Source: CAVWZH01 sp963765285 (GTDB lineage: Bacteria; Acidobacteriota; Terriglobia; Terriglobales; Acidobacteriaceae). Taken from it: a DNA stretch of 64,000 nucleotides. Made by a program: the position numbers and the translations under genes. The notes beneath the pieces were generated by a model, which saw only the letters and a list, made by a program, of their open reading frames with translations, was not told the DNA's origin and ran no database searches. Shown here one piece after another: positions 28,281 through 36,718 of this stretch. The DNA lies in assembly GCA_963765285.1 (NCBI GenBank), contig CAVXVR010000003.1, positions 868,001-932,000 of the forward strand, in the 5' to 3' direction. The first letter of the stretch is position 1. Each line of letters begins with the position of its first letter.

Positions 28281-29426
28281 ATGAAAAAACACTTTGTTAC
28301 AGGGTTGCTGGTAGCGCTGCTGGCGGGGTTGCTTGTCCCTCCCGTTTTCGCTCAATCCACCGGTTCGGTCAAGGGTGTCTGCAAAGACGGCGACGGAAAT
28401 CCGATTGTGGGGGCGACCGTCGAATGGAGGAACACCGACAACGGCCGTAAGTACACGCTAAAAACCAACAAGAAGGGCGAATATTTTTCCCTGGGCATTG
28501 ACCCCGGCAAGTACGACGTGGCGCTGTCGAAAGATGGGAAGCAGCTCGACCAGGTCAAAGGCATTCCCATGGGAATTGACGAAGTCACCCAGGATTTCGA
28601 CCTGAAAAAAGAACAGGTGGAAACGGCCAAGCAGCAGGGCATGAGTCCGGAACAGATGAAGCAAATGCAGGAGGCGCAGGAAAAAGCCTCCAAAGAAAAC
28701 AATGTGGTGAAACAGTTGAATGAAAGATTGGCCATCGCCAATCAGGCCATGCAGGGCGGAGATTTCGATACGGCGATCACGCAACTGACCGAGGCCAACC
28801 AGATGGACGCTACCCGCGACATCCTCTGGGCCCGTCTGGCAGACGCCTATCTGGGTTCGGCGATCAAGCAAACCGACCCGGCTGAGAAAACCAGAAGATA
28901 CGGCGAAGCTGTAGCGGATTATCAGAAAGCCATCGACCTGAAGCAGAAAGCTCCCAACCCGAAGCCGGAAGACTCTAAAATTCTGGCCGCCTATTTCAAT
29001 AATATGGCGCAAGCTGAATCCAAGACCGGCAAAGTGGATGACGCAGTCAAGGCCTATGACCAGGCGGCGCAACTGAATCCTGCCGGAGCCGCTCAGTACT
29101 ACTACAATCAGGGCGCGATCCTTACCAACGCCGGACGCGCGGATGATGCCATCGCGTCGTTCGACAAGTCGATTGCCTCTGATCCCAACAAGGCGGAGGC
29201 CTACTACCAGAAGGGCGTGAACCTGATCGCCAAGGAGACGGTTGATCCCAAGACCGGCAAAGCCACGCCGGCCGCCGGGACGGAAGAAGCCTTCAATAAG
29301 TATCTTGAACTGCAGCCTAACGGACCCTTCGCCGAGGGAGCCAAGGCCATGCTGCAATCGATTGGGTCCACGGTCGAGACCAGCTACGGCTCGGGCAAGA
29401 AGAAACCGGCCCCACCCAAGAAATAA
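28281..29426 (+). CDS. Secreted TPR protein with carboxypeptidase-regulatory domain
   Basis: 381 residues with a signal peptide (HFVTGLLVALLAGLLVPPVFAQ). A carboxypeptidase-regulatory-like domain spans about 28-105 (GVCKDGDGNPIVGATVEWRN, SLGIDPGKYDVALSKDG). A Gln/Glu/Lys-rich linker (near 120-150) leads to tetratricopeptide repeats (about 150-360; ARLADAYLGSAIK, YFNNMAQAE, YYNQGAILTNAGRADDAIASFDK), and the tail is basic and Pro-rich. It probably forms a periplasmic scaffold; the partner is unknown. Such fusions are common in Acidobacteriota. An intrinsic terminator follows. Confidence 0.85.
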   Translation: MKKHFVTGLLVALLAGLLVPPVFAQSTGSVKGVCKDGDGNPIVGATVEWRNTDNGRKYTLKTNKKGEYFSLGIDPGKYDVALSKDGKQLDQVKGIPMGIDEVTQDFDLKKEQVETAKQQGMSPEQMKQMQEAQEKASKENNVVKQLNERLAIANQAMQGGDFDTAITQLTEANQMDATRDILWARLADAYLGSAIKQTDPAEKTRRYGEAVADYQKAIDLKQKAPNPKPEDSKILAAYFNNMAQAESKTGKVDDAVKAYDQAAQLNPAGAAQYYYNQGAILTNAGRADDAIASFDKSIASDPNKAEAYYQKGVNLIAKETVDPKTGKATPAAGTEEAFNKYLELQPNGPFAEGAKAMLQSIGSTVETSYGSGKKKPAPPKK

Positions 29427-29446
29427 TGGATTATTCCTGCTATCTT

Positions 29447-29478
29447 AGGGCGGCCCAAAAGGCCGCCCTATTCCTTTT
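29447..29478 (+). terminator. Rho-independent terminator after the TPR gene
   Basis: AGGGCGGCC-CAAAA-GGCCGCCCT (9-bp perfect stem) followed by a T-rich run ATTCCTTTT, about 20 bases past the stop codon. Confidence 0.8.
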
Positions 29479-29626
29479 CCTGCACCTTCCCGCCTCCCTG
29501 GTTACGAAGGTCTATGCCCTGGACGTTCTTCGTGGAACGCAGGGATAGTTTTGGTTAGAGTAGGTTTCGGCACGAAAAAAGCGTTCTGCAAATCCTCCCC
29601 GTGTGCCGCGATCCGCAACGAAAACT

Positions 29627-30778
29627 ATGGCAACGCCGGGCACAGCTCCCCTTCAAGTCACGCTCGAACCGGGTACGGCTTCCGGCCTGACGGAAACCCA
29701 TGCGCTCCTGGCCGCCATGCTGCGGGCGCACACCCAGGTCAGTGATCTCATTTTTTCCCCGGGACGTTCGCCCCAACTCGAAGTGTATGGAGAACTGGTA
29801 GCCGTGCAAGGGCCTGGCCTGAAGACCCTTACGGCTGATGACACGCGGCGCATCGCTTCCGACTTGATTGGCAACAACAAGCAGGCCATCACTACGCTGC
29901 GCGAGCAAGGTTCCTGCGACGTTTCTTTCGGCTTGCCGGGGCTGGCGCGTTTCCGGGTTAACGTTTTCATTCAGCGCGGCAGTTGCGCGGTCGTGATGCG
30001 CGTGATTCCAACTGCGATTCCGGAGTTTTCCGCCCTGGGCTTGCCGCCCCAACTCCAGGAAGTGGCGTCTCTGCGGGATGGAATCATTCTGGTGACGGGC
30101 GCGCGCGGATCGGGAAAGTCTTCGACGCTGGCGTCGCTGCTTGACCGCATCAACGAACGGCAAACCTGCCACATCATTACGATCGAAGATCCAATTGAAT
30201 TTCTGCACAACCACAAGCGGGGGACGGTCCACCAGCGGGAATTGCACAGCGACACTCCGAACTTCGCCCAGGCGTTGCGCGCGGCCCTGCGGCAAGCGCC
30301 GAAAGTCATCCTTGTAGGCGAATTGCGCGACCGCGAGACCATGGAGATGATGCTGGAAGCGGCTGAGACCGGGCATTTGCTGCTTTCCAGCTTGAATGCG
30401 CCTGATGTCGCGAAGACCGTGGAGCGAATCGTTGGAGCTTTCCCGGCTGTCGAGCAGTCCTCCATTCGAGCACGCCTGGCTAAGACTTTGCGCTATGTGA
30501 TCTCGCAAAAACTGGTTCCCAAACGGAGCGGCGGCCGGGTTCCGGTTTTCGAAGTGTTCCGGGCCAGCCCGCACACCCTGCATTTCGTGGAATGCGACGA
30601 CCCAACCGGCCAAACTCTGCTCGAGGTTGTCCGAAAAGGCGGAGCTGAGGGGATGCAGTGTTTTGACCACGAGATCGAAAAACTGGTAAGAGCGGGAATC
30701 GTAGATGCGGAAACCGCGCTGGCCTACGCCGAAGACGCGCAAGCGTTGCAGAAGGCGCTGGAAAACCACGGTTCATAG
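29627..30778 (+). CDS. PilT/PilU-like type IV pilus retraction ATPase
   Basis: 383 residues from the ATG at 29627 (a GTG at 29603 is in frame). N-terminal PAS-like domain region, then the ATPase core: Walker A GARGSGKSST, the Asp box IEDPIEF, the second acidic motif LVGELRDRETMEMMLEAAETGHL, and the His box HLLLSSLNAP. This matches the PilT/PilU hexamer of twitching motility. The Walker A first residues GAR differ from the usual GPT. A pilus operon is not present nearby, so this may be a second copy acting with pili encoded elsewhere. Confidence 0.85.
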   Translation: MATPGTAPLQVTLEPGTASGLTETHALLAAMLRAHTQVSDLIFSPGRSPQLEVYGELVAVQGPGLKTLTADDTRRIASDLIGNNKQAITTLREQGSCDVSFGLPGLARFRVNVFIQRGSCAVVMRVIPTAIPEFSALGLPPQLQEVASLRDGIILVTGARGSGKSSTLASLLDRINERQTCHIITIEDPIEFLHNHKRGTVHQRELHSDTPNFAQALRAALRQAPKVILVGELRDRETMEMMLEAAETGHLLLSSLNAPDVAKTVERIVGAFPAVEQSSIRARLAKTLRYVISQKLVPKRSGGRVPVFEVFRASPHTLHFVECDDPTGQTLLEVVRKGGAEGMQCFDHEIEKLVRAGIVDAETALAYAEDAQALQKALENHGS

Positions 30779-30854
30779 CGCCCACGTAACCACTGCCATC
30801 CCACCCGGAATCAGCAATCGAAAAACTTCCCGCCTACTCGTATGATCTCTGGGT

Positions 30855-32180
30855 ATGGCCGCTCTGCCCGAACCGGCACCGATTCTGAGCTTCGAAGATG
30901 CGCGCCACCTGGTGGAGCAGCACGCCGCGCGGCTGCGCCCGCTAGGGAAGGACTTGGTCGACCTGCTCGACAGCGCCGGGCTGGTGCTGGCGGAGCCAGT
31001 GACTGCGGACCGGAATTTTCCTCCCTTTCCACGGGCTGCGCGAGATGGATATGCCGTGCGCGCCGCCGACCTGGCGACGCTTCCCGCAGAGCTTGCGATT
31101 GTGGGTGAAATTAAAGCCGGCGCCGCGCCGGAAATTATTCCCGAGATCCAGCGGGGCCAGGCGGCAGCGATCATGACCGGCGCGGCAGCCCCAGCGGGTG
31201 CAGACGCGGTGGTCATGGTGGAGTACACCTCCCGCAACGGCAACCGCGTCGAGATCACAACGGGCATTTCTACAGGCGACAATATCGTCGCGGCTGGATC
31301 GGAAGCCAAACGCGGGGAACGGTTGTTGACTGCAGGCATGAGACTCAATCACGCCGGCATCGCTGTGGCGGCATCGGTGGGGAGACGTCACCTGCTGGTC
31401 TATCGCAAACCCCAGGTCGCAGTGCTCGCCACGGGAGACGAAGTAGTGGATGTCGATACCTTGCCCGGACCCAATCAGATTCGCAATTCCAACAGCTATT
31501 CGTTGGCGGCACAAATCCGGGAGGCAGGCGGAGAGCCGGTGATCTTGCCAATTGCTCCGGATGAGCGGGAGCGACTGCGCGAGCTGATTGCCGATGGCCT
31601 GGAGTCGGACTTGCTGCTGCTGGCGGGCGGCGTCTCGGTGGGAAAGTATGATTTTGTGGAACAGGTTTTGGGCGAGTTTCAGGCTGAATTTCTCTTCACT
31701 GGAGCGCTGATCCAGCCGGGAAAGCCGGTTGTGTTCGGGCGAGTGCCGCGCGGCGCGGCCGGCGTCAGCCGCGATTCGGAGGGCGTCCAGCCGTGCCGAT
31801 CAAGGCGGCGACACGAAACCGGGGCTTCAGCCCCTGCAAGCTTCCGCTATTTTTTCGGCCTTCCGGGAAATCCGGTTTCAACCATGGTGACGTTCGAGCT
31901 TTTTGTCCGCCCGGTGATTGACGCCCTCACCGGCATGGCTCCGCGCAAACTGCATTTCCTCCAAGCGAAGCTGAAATCTGAGATCAAGACGAAGAGTGGG
32001 CTGAAGCGATTCTTTCCTGCGATTCTCTCCGGAGAATTCGAACACACAGAAGCCGAACGAGTTCGCTGGCAGGGATCGGGGGATATTGCAGCGGCGGCAC
32101 GGGCGAACTGCTATATCGTCGTTCCTCCGGACCGTAACCTGATTGCAGCAGGGGAGTGGGTGCCAGTGCTGTTGCGATAG
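30855..32180 (+). CDS. moeA: Molybdopterin molybdenumtransferase, with repeat-derived insert
   Basis: Inserts molybdate into adenylated molybdopterin, the last step before Moco is ready. 441 residues. The N-terminal region has PFPRAARDGYAVRAAD, the MoeA core has DAVVMVE and IATGDEVV-like text, and the active site region shows LLLAGGVSVGKYD and FFGLPGNPVSTMVTFE. Most MoeA proteins have about 405-410 residues; the extra 30 or so (around residues 297-331) come from a palindromic insert between GKPVVFGRV and FFGLPGNPVS. It probably works with moaC and moaB downstream; MsrP at 60.3 kb needs the product. Confidence 0.93.
   Translation: MAALPEPAPILSFEDARHLVEQHAARLRPLGKDLVDLLDSAGLVLAEPVTADRNFPPFPRAARDGYAVRAADLATLPAELAIVGEIKAGAAPEIIPEIQRGQAAAIMTGAAAPAGADAVVMVEYTSRNGNRVEITTGISTGDNIVAAGSEAKRGERLLTAGMRLNHAGIAVAASVGRRHLLVYRKPQVAVLATGDEVVDVDTLPGPNQIRNSNSYSLAAQIREAGGEPVILPIAPDERERLRELIADGLESDLLLLAGGVSVGKYDFVEQVLGEFQAEFLFTGALIQPGKPVVFGRVPRGAAGVSRDSEGVQPCRSRRRHETGASAPASFRYFFGLPGNPVSTMVTFELFVRPVIDALTGMAPRKLHFLQAKLKSEIKTKSGLKRFFPAILSGEFEHTEAERVRWQGSGDIAAAARANCYIVVPPDRNLIAAGEWVPVLLR
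31744..31848. repeat. Repeat-derived insert in moeA
   Basis: GC-rich segment with a GGGGC-TTCA-GCCCC hairpin (31821-31834), coding for TGASAPAS, which resembles the TGASAPHK of the second der insert. The surrounding MoeA motifs normally lie a few residues apart. Confidence 0.7.
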
Positions 32181-32200
32181 ACCTGCGTTGTTTTTCGAAA

Positions 32201-32392
32201 CTAGTGAGGACTCGTTTCCACCAGCCGAGGCCACAGAACCTGAATCACGATGGTGGCAACGAGGGTCAGAAGAAAACACGCCATTTGAGGATGAGCGGGC
32301 CAGATGATTCGTCCGAGGCCGAACATCCATGCCCCCAACCCAAGCGCAGTTCCAATCAAAGAGGCAATCAGAGAGATTTTCAGAGCCTTCAT
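32201..32392 (-). CDS. Small two-helix membrane protein
   Basis: 63 residues from the ATG at 32392, preceded by GAGG six bases upstream (another ATG lies two codons earlier). Two hydrophobic helices (ISLIASLIGTALGLGAWMFGL and MACFLLTLVATIVIQVLW) are separated by a short polar turn. No known family was recognised; it is probably an inner-membrane protein of unknown function. It is convergent with moeA. Confidence 0.55.
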   Translation of the reverse strand: MKALKISLIASLIGTALGLGAWMFGLGRIIWPAHPQMACFLLTLVATIVIQVLWPRLVETSPH

Positions 32393-32689
32393 GGCCATCC
32401 TCAGGTTGATACGACAAAGATCGAAGCTTAATTCCACCACAACTTCGCTATGTGGGGAGTGAAAGGAAATGTTACCTGAATCTTGAACCGATCTGCACAA
32501 CCGGCCGAAACCTGCCTGGGCGGTGATGTTGCGGGTCGTACGAGGTGACCCGTGTCTCGCCGCTGTTACGGGACGCGGAAGCCGGCAGTCCGCACGGCCG
32601 AGTCAGTTCCCGCTGCGGTCTTCCCCCGGGGTACCGGTGCTGCTGCGATAAGGTCGGCAGTTGATTTCGGCCACTTTCGCCTGGCCGTT

Positions 32690-34474
32690 TTATTCGACTC
32701 CCGCCAAATAGGCGTTAAGCGTATCGATGTCCGCGCCAATTCCTACATAAGGGGGCAGGGTGTGGTAGTCGCCACCATAGGCTGCTGGCCGTACAAACAC
32801 CGTGCTATAGTCCGGCGGAGTAAAGTTGCCGGCAGGCCACGAGGGAGCGGGACGGGGTGGCGCATAGCCATACATGGCCGGCCAGCCCACAATAACGTTG
32901 TTCGTAACTGTGGATTGCGTGAAGCACGCATTGAAGGTTGCTCCCGGGTTCCAATCTACGACACACTTTTCCGCTCCGCCAATCTGCCAGATGTTTGCTC
33001 CAGAACTGGCATGGATAATGCTGTTGGTATAGGTGAATGGCCCCATCTTCTTTACCGGATTCGAAGCGTTTGTGCCCATAACAAACATGAACTTATCGGT
33101 TGGGCCGCTGACATACGTCAAATGATCGAGAAAAACGCCCGACAGTGGCGGGTTCCCGGAAAAGTCACTGGCCAGGGAAACCATGTGGCCGCTTCCACCG
33201 TAATTGCTCCCCTGAATATCGTCCAGCAAAATATCGTGAATGGACCAGCCCCTCGCACCTCCCGAATCAGGGTTCGGACCCGGAGTACCCGCTTTACATG
33301 CACACAGCAGGAAACCATTGGCCACATGGCTGATGTGGTTGTAGCGCAGAGTGATGTCTTCCACCTGCGACCATGTCCCGCGTGGGGTTAGAAGAACGGC
33401 AAAACCCGTTTGCGTGTAACCACCCCACGAATTTTCCAGAAGGTTGCCCTCAAACAAGAGCCGACTGCCATTCTTCAACTCAAAGAGGTTCTTGACGACG
33501 TAGCAGCGAGAGCCGCAAATTCGCCACAACGGTGGCTTGTAAAGATGATTTTGCCTGATCTCAATATCCACTGGCACTTCGTTTCCGGCTGCGTTGCCGC
33601 CAAACATGATGTTCTCGCCCGCGGCTTCAATAAAGTTATTCACTATCTTCCATGTTCCCTCGGCATGCGTTTGTATTCCGTCTCCGCCCGAAAACGCGTG
33701 GGAATCCGTGCATTCTCCGCTGTGGTCTTTGCACTTGAAACTGTTCGCGTACGAGTCGATAACCGCTACGTTCGTTGCCCCGGTAAAGAGAACCGCGGTA
33801 TTGGTTTCCTCAAACTGTTCGCTGCCATGAAACCAGTCCCGATCGAAGATGATGTGATCGGCGCCCCTGAGTACTGCCATGTCGTACACCGTGACACCGG
33901 AACCAGCCAAGCGGGTAAGCTCGATCCCCGGGCCGATTCGGTAGAAATTCGCCCCTGGTGACGCAGTGATCGGCGCTGCCACTCTTGGAGTTTGAACTCT
34001 CGCCATGACATTGCTGGTGCCGCCGCTGTACGCGGGACGACCAGGCAGCGAAGGCACGCCTGCATAGCTGGGGTTGATTCGTGTGTGCTCGGGCGGCAGT
34101 GCCGAATTCGGCGCACTAGTTCGTATCGTGATCCAATGGGATGGGTCACAGTTCTTCGCAGGCAGCACAAAGGGGGAGTAAGTTTGCCCGGCGATCAACT
34201 CAAGCGTATCTCCGCAACTCGCCATTTGCAGGGCTTGGGTGACCACGCTGGGACCGCCCCCTGGCCCCGGCGGCACTACCGTAATCTTGCCGGGACTCGG
34301 CGTACCATCGAGTCCGGTGTAAATACAAGTCTCGGGCAATGCCGCCGGCCCATCACTTGACGCGCCAGTCCATTTATCGCCAATGGCACAGTAGACATTT
34401 TCGTCCGGCGCTTGTGCCACTGCCATACCTGCGAAAACTATGATTGCCAATAAGCCACCAACGATTCCCTTCAT
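32690..34474 (-). CDS. Secreted parallel beta-helix-like protein
   Basis: 594 residues from the ATG at 34474, with a signal peptide (GIVGGLLAIIVFAGMAVAQA). Repeated short strands such as HIIFDRDWFHG, NVAVIDSYAN, IVNNFIEAAGENIMFGGN and DITLRYNHISHVANGFLL give the pattern of right-handed beta-helix folds used by pectate-lyase-like and carbohydrate-active proteins. Scattered Cys residues could form disulfides. No catalytic motif was assigned, so a polysaccharide or adhesion role is only a guess. It is divergent from moaC. Confidence 0.75.
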   Translation of the reverse strand: MKGIVGGLLAIIVFAGMAVAQAPDENVYCAIGDKWTGASSDGPAALPETCIYTGLDGTPSPGKITVVPPGPGGGPSVVTQALQMASCGDTLELIAGQTYSPFVLPAKNCDPSHWITIRTSAPNSALPPEHTRINPSYAGVPSLPGRPAYSGGTSNVMARVQTPRVAAPITASPGANFYRIGPGIELTRLAGSGVTVYDMAVLRGADHIIFDRDWFHGSEQFEETNTAVLFTGATNVAVIDSYANSFKCKDHSGECTDSHAFSGGDGIQTHAEGTWKIVNNFIEAAGENIMFGGNAAGNEVPVDIEIRQNHLYKPPLWRICGSRCYVVKNLFELKNGSRLLFEGNLLENSWGGYTQTGFAVLLTPRGTWSQVEDITLRYNHISHVANGFLLCACKAGTPGPNPDSGGARGWSIHDILLDDIQGSNYGGSGHMVSLASDFSGNPPLSGVFLDHLTYVSGPTDKFMFVMGTNASNPVKKMGPFTYTNSIIHASSGANIWQIGGAEKCVVDWNPGATFNACFTQSTVTNNVIVGWPAMYGYAPPRPAPSWPAGNFTPPDYSTVFVRPAAYGGDYHTLPPYVGIGADIDTLNAYLAGVE

Positions 34475-34732
34475 TGCTGTTTCCCCGTGAGCGAAAATCA
34501 CCTGCTTGCAGAGCAGCACCCGGTCCGGCAGGAGTCTGTTCTGCACGCGTCGGAGTCTAACGATTGCAGCGCGGTTAAAGCAGATCTGAGAGGTGCACCG
34601 GGCGACTCGAAGGTATGCAAACCTTCCTCAAGAAAGGTTCACTGCGTCTCACTCAGAGAGATGGCGCTTGCGGGGTGCGTCGTCTCTTGCGAGGGATGGC
34701 GTCCTCTCGAACCTGGCTGGTGAGTTATGCTT

Positions 34733-34749
34733 AATATAGCGGCTATATT
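34733..34749. promoter_or_regulatory. AATATAGC-G-GCTATATT palindrome upstream of moaC
   Basis: Perfect 8-bp inverted repeat with a single central base, 12 bases before the moaC ATG, in a locally AT-rich stretch. It overlaps a possible -10 (TATATT). Its position suits an operator for the moaC operon. No matching regulator is identified. Confidence 0.55.
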
Positions 34750-34761
34750 CACAACAAACCG

Positions 34762-35241
34762 ATGCCTCGCAAGCTCTCCCACTACGACAAATCCGGCCAC
34801 GCCAAGATGGTCGATGTTTCCGGCAAAGCCGTGACCCAACGCGCTGCCGAAGCCAGTGCCTTTGTTGTACTGAAGCCTGCGGTGCTGAAGGCACTGCCGA
34901 AGAACCCCAAAGGCGACCCGCTGGAAGTGGCTCGTTTGGCCGGAATCATGGCCGCCAAGCGGACGGCGGAGCTTATCCCCATGTGCCATCCCTTGCCGCT
35001 GACTCACGTTGATGTGACCCTGCGGCTGTGCGAGAATGGCGTCGCCATTTCCTCAAAAGTTGCGACCGCGGCGGTGACAGGGGTTGAAATGGAGGCCCTG
35101 ATCGCGGCCAGTGTGGCTGCTCTCACCGTGTACGATATGTGCAAGGCCCTCGACAAGGGCATCGAAATCCGGGAAATCGTGCTCGAGCGCAAGACCGGCG
35201 GCAAAAGCGGCAACTACTCCCGCGCGCGGAAAAAGACCTAG
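34762..35241 (+). CDS. moaC: Cyclic pyranopterin monophosphate synthase
   Basis: Second enzyme of molybdopterin synthesis, forming cPMP with MoaA. 159 residues with the conserved MVDVSGKAVTQR start, ELIPMCHPLPLTHV containing the active-site His/Cys area, and VTGVEMEALIAASVAALTVYDMCKAL. A perfect palindrome lies just upstream. It is followed by a response-regulator gene after seven bases. MoaA was not found in the window. Confidence 0.95.
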   Translation: MPRKLSHYDKSGHAKMVDVSGKAVTQRAAEASAFVVLKPAVLKALPKNPKGDPLEVARLAGIMAAKRTAELIPMCHPLPLTHVDVTLRLCENGVAISSKVATAAVTGVEMEALIAASVAALTVYDMCKALDKGIEIREIVLERKTGGKSGNYSRARKKT

Positions 35242-35248
35242 GTCAATC

Positions 35249-36037
35249 ATGTCCATCAACACCGTCAAGGTACTGTTGGTCGACGACAATCCGATGGTGC
35301 TGGGCATGCTGCGGGGCGCGCTGACGCCGCTGGCCAATGTAGTCACTTCGAACGACTCTGCCGATGCTTTGCTCAAGGCGGTAGATGATCCGCCCGATCT
35401 TTTGGTGAGCGACTACCGCATGCCCGGCATGGACGGCCATCAGCTGGTCGAAAAACTAAAAAGCCGCCCCAACACTGCGGGCATTTCTGTGATCCTGCTG
35501 GCCAGCAAAGCCGATATCACCGAAAAGCTTTCGCAGAGCGATCCGGTCGACGATTACGTGGAGAAGCCCTTCTTCCTGAAAGAAGCGACCATGCGCATCA
35601 AGCGCGTGATCGACAAAATCGCTCTCGAAAAGCTGGCTAAGACGGCGCCCTCCGATGGCGTGGTGCGCGGCAGTCTGGCACAAATGAATGTCATCGACCT
35701 GGTGCAGTCTTTGGAGATGGGCCGCAAGAGCTGCGCTCTCGCTCTGACCAATGATCGCGACAAATGCGAGATGTATTTTGGCGAAGGCCAGGTCACGCAT
35801 GCCGTCTATGGGCCCCTGACAGGCGACGCCGCCGTATTCAAGGTTCTGGGCTGGACGGGCGGAAATTTCCAGATCGACTTTGAGGGCAAGACCTCCCAAC
35901 AAACCACTACCCTGAACACGCAAGGCTTGCTCATGGAAGGCTTGCGCCTGCTCGATGAATCGAAGCGCGACGAAGGCGGCGGTAGCGGCGGTGGCGGCGA
36001 AACTGAGGAAGAGGAAGATGTCCTCCTCGACACTTGA
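35249..36037 (+). CDS. Response regulator with PatA-like (DUF4388) output domain
   Basis: 262 residues. The receiver domain (1-125) shows acidic D12/D13, phospho-acceptor D55 in LLVSDYRMPG, and K105-like VEKPF. It is followed by a DUF4388-type region (about 145-225; GSLAQMNVIDLVQSLEMGRKSCALAL.. GEGQVTHAVYG) and a flexible Gly/Glu-rich tail. DUF4388 regulators occur in gliding and polarity systems. It lies between moaC and moaB and overlaps moaB by 20 bases, so it is probably in the same operon, which is unusual. The cognate kinase is not obvious. Confidence 0.88.
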   Translation: MSINTVKVLLVDDNPMVLGMLRGALTPLANVVTSNDSADALLKAVDDPPDLLVSDYRMPGMDGHQLVEKLKSRPNTAGISVILLASKADITEKLSQSDPVDDYVEKPFFLKEATMRIKRVIDKIALEKLAKTAPSDGVVRGSLAQMNVIDLVQSLEMGRKSCALALTNDRDKCEMYFGEGQVTHAVYGPLTGDAAVFKVLGWTGGNFQIDFEGKTSQQTTTLNTQGLLMEGLRLLDESKRDEGGGSGGGGETEEEEDVLLDT

Positions 36038-36521
36038 GCCTCCTAGTTGGACTGCCGCGGTACTCACGGTCAGCGATTCGTCATCCCGAGGCGAACGCGA
36101 TGATCTTTCCGGGCCAGCTGTCGCCGCCGCTCTGCAAAAGAACAAATTCACCGTGATCGCGTCGGAGATTGTTCCTGACGGACAGTCCGCTATTCAAGAA
36201 GCAATTCTGCGTCTGTCTGAAAAAGCCCGATTAGTCGTAACCACGGGTGGAACCGGCATCGCGGAACGCGATGTCACACCCGAAGCCACTCGGGCCGTCT
36301 GCCACCGCCTGCTCGAAGGCGTAGCGGAGCGCATGCGCTCGGAAGGAGCGAAAAAGACTCCTTTTGCCGCACTCAGCCGCGGAGTGTGTGGCGTGCATGG
36401 AACATCGATCGTTTTGAATGTGCCCGGCAGCCCCAAGGGCGCGGTCGAATCGCTCGAAGCGGTCATTGATCTCCTGCCCCACGCCTTGCAGTTGCTCAGC
36501 GGAAACACCAAGCATCCTTAG
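36018..36521 (+). CDS. moaB: Molybdopterin adenylyltransferase-like protein (MoaB/Mog)
   Basis: 167 residues. The signature TTGGTGIAERDVTPEATR binds molybdopterin in MoaB/MogA, and PGSPKGAVESL is at the C-terminus. MogA adenylates molybdopterin before MoeA adds molybdate. The ATG at 36018 lies inside the 3' end of the response-regulator gene (20-base overlap). MoaB and MogA cannot be told apart here with confidence. Confidence 0.9.
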   Translation: MSSSTLEPPSWTAAVLTVSDSSSRGERDDLSGPAVAAALQKNKFTVIASEIVPDGQSAIQEAILRLSEKARLVVTTGGTGIAERDVTPEATRAVCHRLLEGVAERMRSEGAKKTPFAALSRGVCGVHGTSIVLNVPGSPKGAVESLEAVIDLLPHALQLLSGNTKHP

Positions 36522-36718
36522 AGCTTCTTAACCAACCACGACCCTCCGTGCCGGAGCGCGACTTGGCATGGGAGTACAATCATTTCAATTAGGGAAACCC
36601 CCAACGAAAATTCAAGCTAAGAAGCTCAAGGGAAGACCGCCGGTTCCGATGTCGCTAGTGGCTCCCCTGTGGTGAGGTACGTCTCAAAGCGGCCATTTCT
36701 GGAATGGGGAAAGAAGCC

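Noticed and set aside
32552..33391. 279-codon plus-strand open frame in the beta-helix gene region
   Set aside because: Overlaps the secreted beta-helix gene on the opposite strand and has no recognisable sequence.
34475..34761. Moco or TPP riboswitch before moaC
   Set aside because: The conserved core motifs were not seen; the region has only a palindrome near the start codon.
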